A DNA stretch of 6,659 nucleotides, from positions 1 through 6,659 of the forward strand of contig JAGHSP010000445.1 in the NCBI GenBank assembly GCA_018065815.1, written 5' to 3'. The translations under genes were made by a program, and so were the position numbers. This DNA comes from Candidatus Sodaliphilus limicaballi. GTDB lineage: Bacteria; Bacteroidota; Bacteroidia; Bacteroidales; Muribaculaceae. The notes beneath the pieces were generated by a model that had not been told where the DNA came from, made no database searches, and saw only the letters and a list, made by a program, of their open reading frames with translations. Positions 6,507 to 6,659 of the stretch are shown piece by piece. Each line of letters opens with the position of its first letter. Position 1 is the first letter of the stretch.

Positions 6507-6547
6507 AAAAACTAGATAAAAGGGACGGTTCTTTTTATCTAGTTTTT
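6507..6547 (-). terminator. Strong hairpin terminator, probably bidirectional
   Basis: Bases 6507-6523 pair with 6531-6547: 15 consecutive Watson-Crick pairs, then a G-T and a G-C pair, around a 7-base loop (6524-6530). In the minus direction the stem ends in a run of six T (6511 down to 6506). In the plus direction it ends in five T (6543-6547). It separates the presumed upstream gene from the MerR promoter. The stem is A/T-rich, and the G/C bases are concentrated near the loop, where the minus strand reads AGAACCGTCCCT. That core resembles, from memory, hairpins dispersed in many bacterial genomes near REP-associated (IS200-like) transposases; this resemblance is unverified. Confidence 0.75.
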
Positions 6548-6594
6548 ATCCTCTGTGCCCTTCTATGTTGAAATCCAAATAAATTGAGTGTAAT

Positions 6595-6659
6595 TTAACG
6601 TTTTTTACGCCATTTGGCGTTGTTTTTGCCGTTTTTTGCGTGAGCTTGGGCAAAAAGAA
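6595..6659 (-). CDS. Possible C-terminal tail of an upstream gene (5' part outside the window)
   Basis: From the right edge one minus-strand frame reads LFAQAHAKNGKNNAKWRKKR and then stops (TAA 6595-6597). The frequent C-ending codons (GCC, CAC, AAC, GGC) and the basic tail look coding. The stop lies about 48 bases before a strong hairpin terminator, as expected for a gene end. The stretch is too short for any family assignment. A second frame is also open from the edge and ends at 6546 against the terminator stem (…YLDFNIEGHRG). It has poorer codon character but cannot be excluded. Confidence 0.4.
   Translation of the reverse strand, partial: LFAQAHAKNGKNNAKWRKKR

Noticed and set aside
6607..6620. 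ACGCC/GGCGT hairpin followed by T-rich DNA, a possible terminator
   Set aside because: The stem is 5-6 bp with a very small loop and falls inside the likely coding tail NAKWRKKR. The much stronger hairpin at 6507-6547 explains termination better.

Overview
The window looks like chromosomal DNA from a gut- or rumen-type member of the Bacteroidales (Prevotella or Muribaculaceae-like; the genus is inferred). Three things support this. There are large secreted BspA/LRR_5-type leucine-rich-repeat proteins, one ending in a dockerin-like calcium-binding domain. Two promoter -7 elements match the Bacteroidetes consensus TAnnTTTG. The start codons are preceded by A/T-rich leaders without a Shine-Dalgarno sequence.

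Every gene I can support lies on the minus strand, so the window reads from right to left. At the right edge (6595-6659) is a short, basic C-terminal tail of what is probably an upstream gene. It is followed by a strong hairpin terminator (6507-6547). Next comes a well-marked promoter with a dyad in its spacer, driving a 272-residue MerR-family regulator with a GyrI-like ligand-binding domain (5583-6401). A 516-base gap follows. It holds a possible gene remnant, two small inverted repeats and the promoter of the LRR genes. Then come a complete 925-residue LRR-dockerin protein (2289-5066) and, 48 bases downstream, a paralogous LRR protein (1-2240) that leaves the window about 115 residues before its expected end.

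The two LRR genes are probably co-transcribed from one promoter near 5140, because the gap between them has neither a promoter nor a terminator. Both encode signal peptides and share a modular plan: an N-terminal beta preamble, a block of about 23-residue LRRs, and a 'TPP...F..Y' cap, with the whole lobe then repeated. They are best read as exported surface or extracellular binding proteins whose ligands cannot be told from sequence. The MerR regulator is probably autoregulated. A link between it and the LRR genes is possible but not shown. I see no convincing new biological system. The most interesting points are the two-lobed paralog pair, the A10 tract beside the LRR promoter, and the dyad in the MerR promoter.
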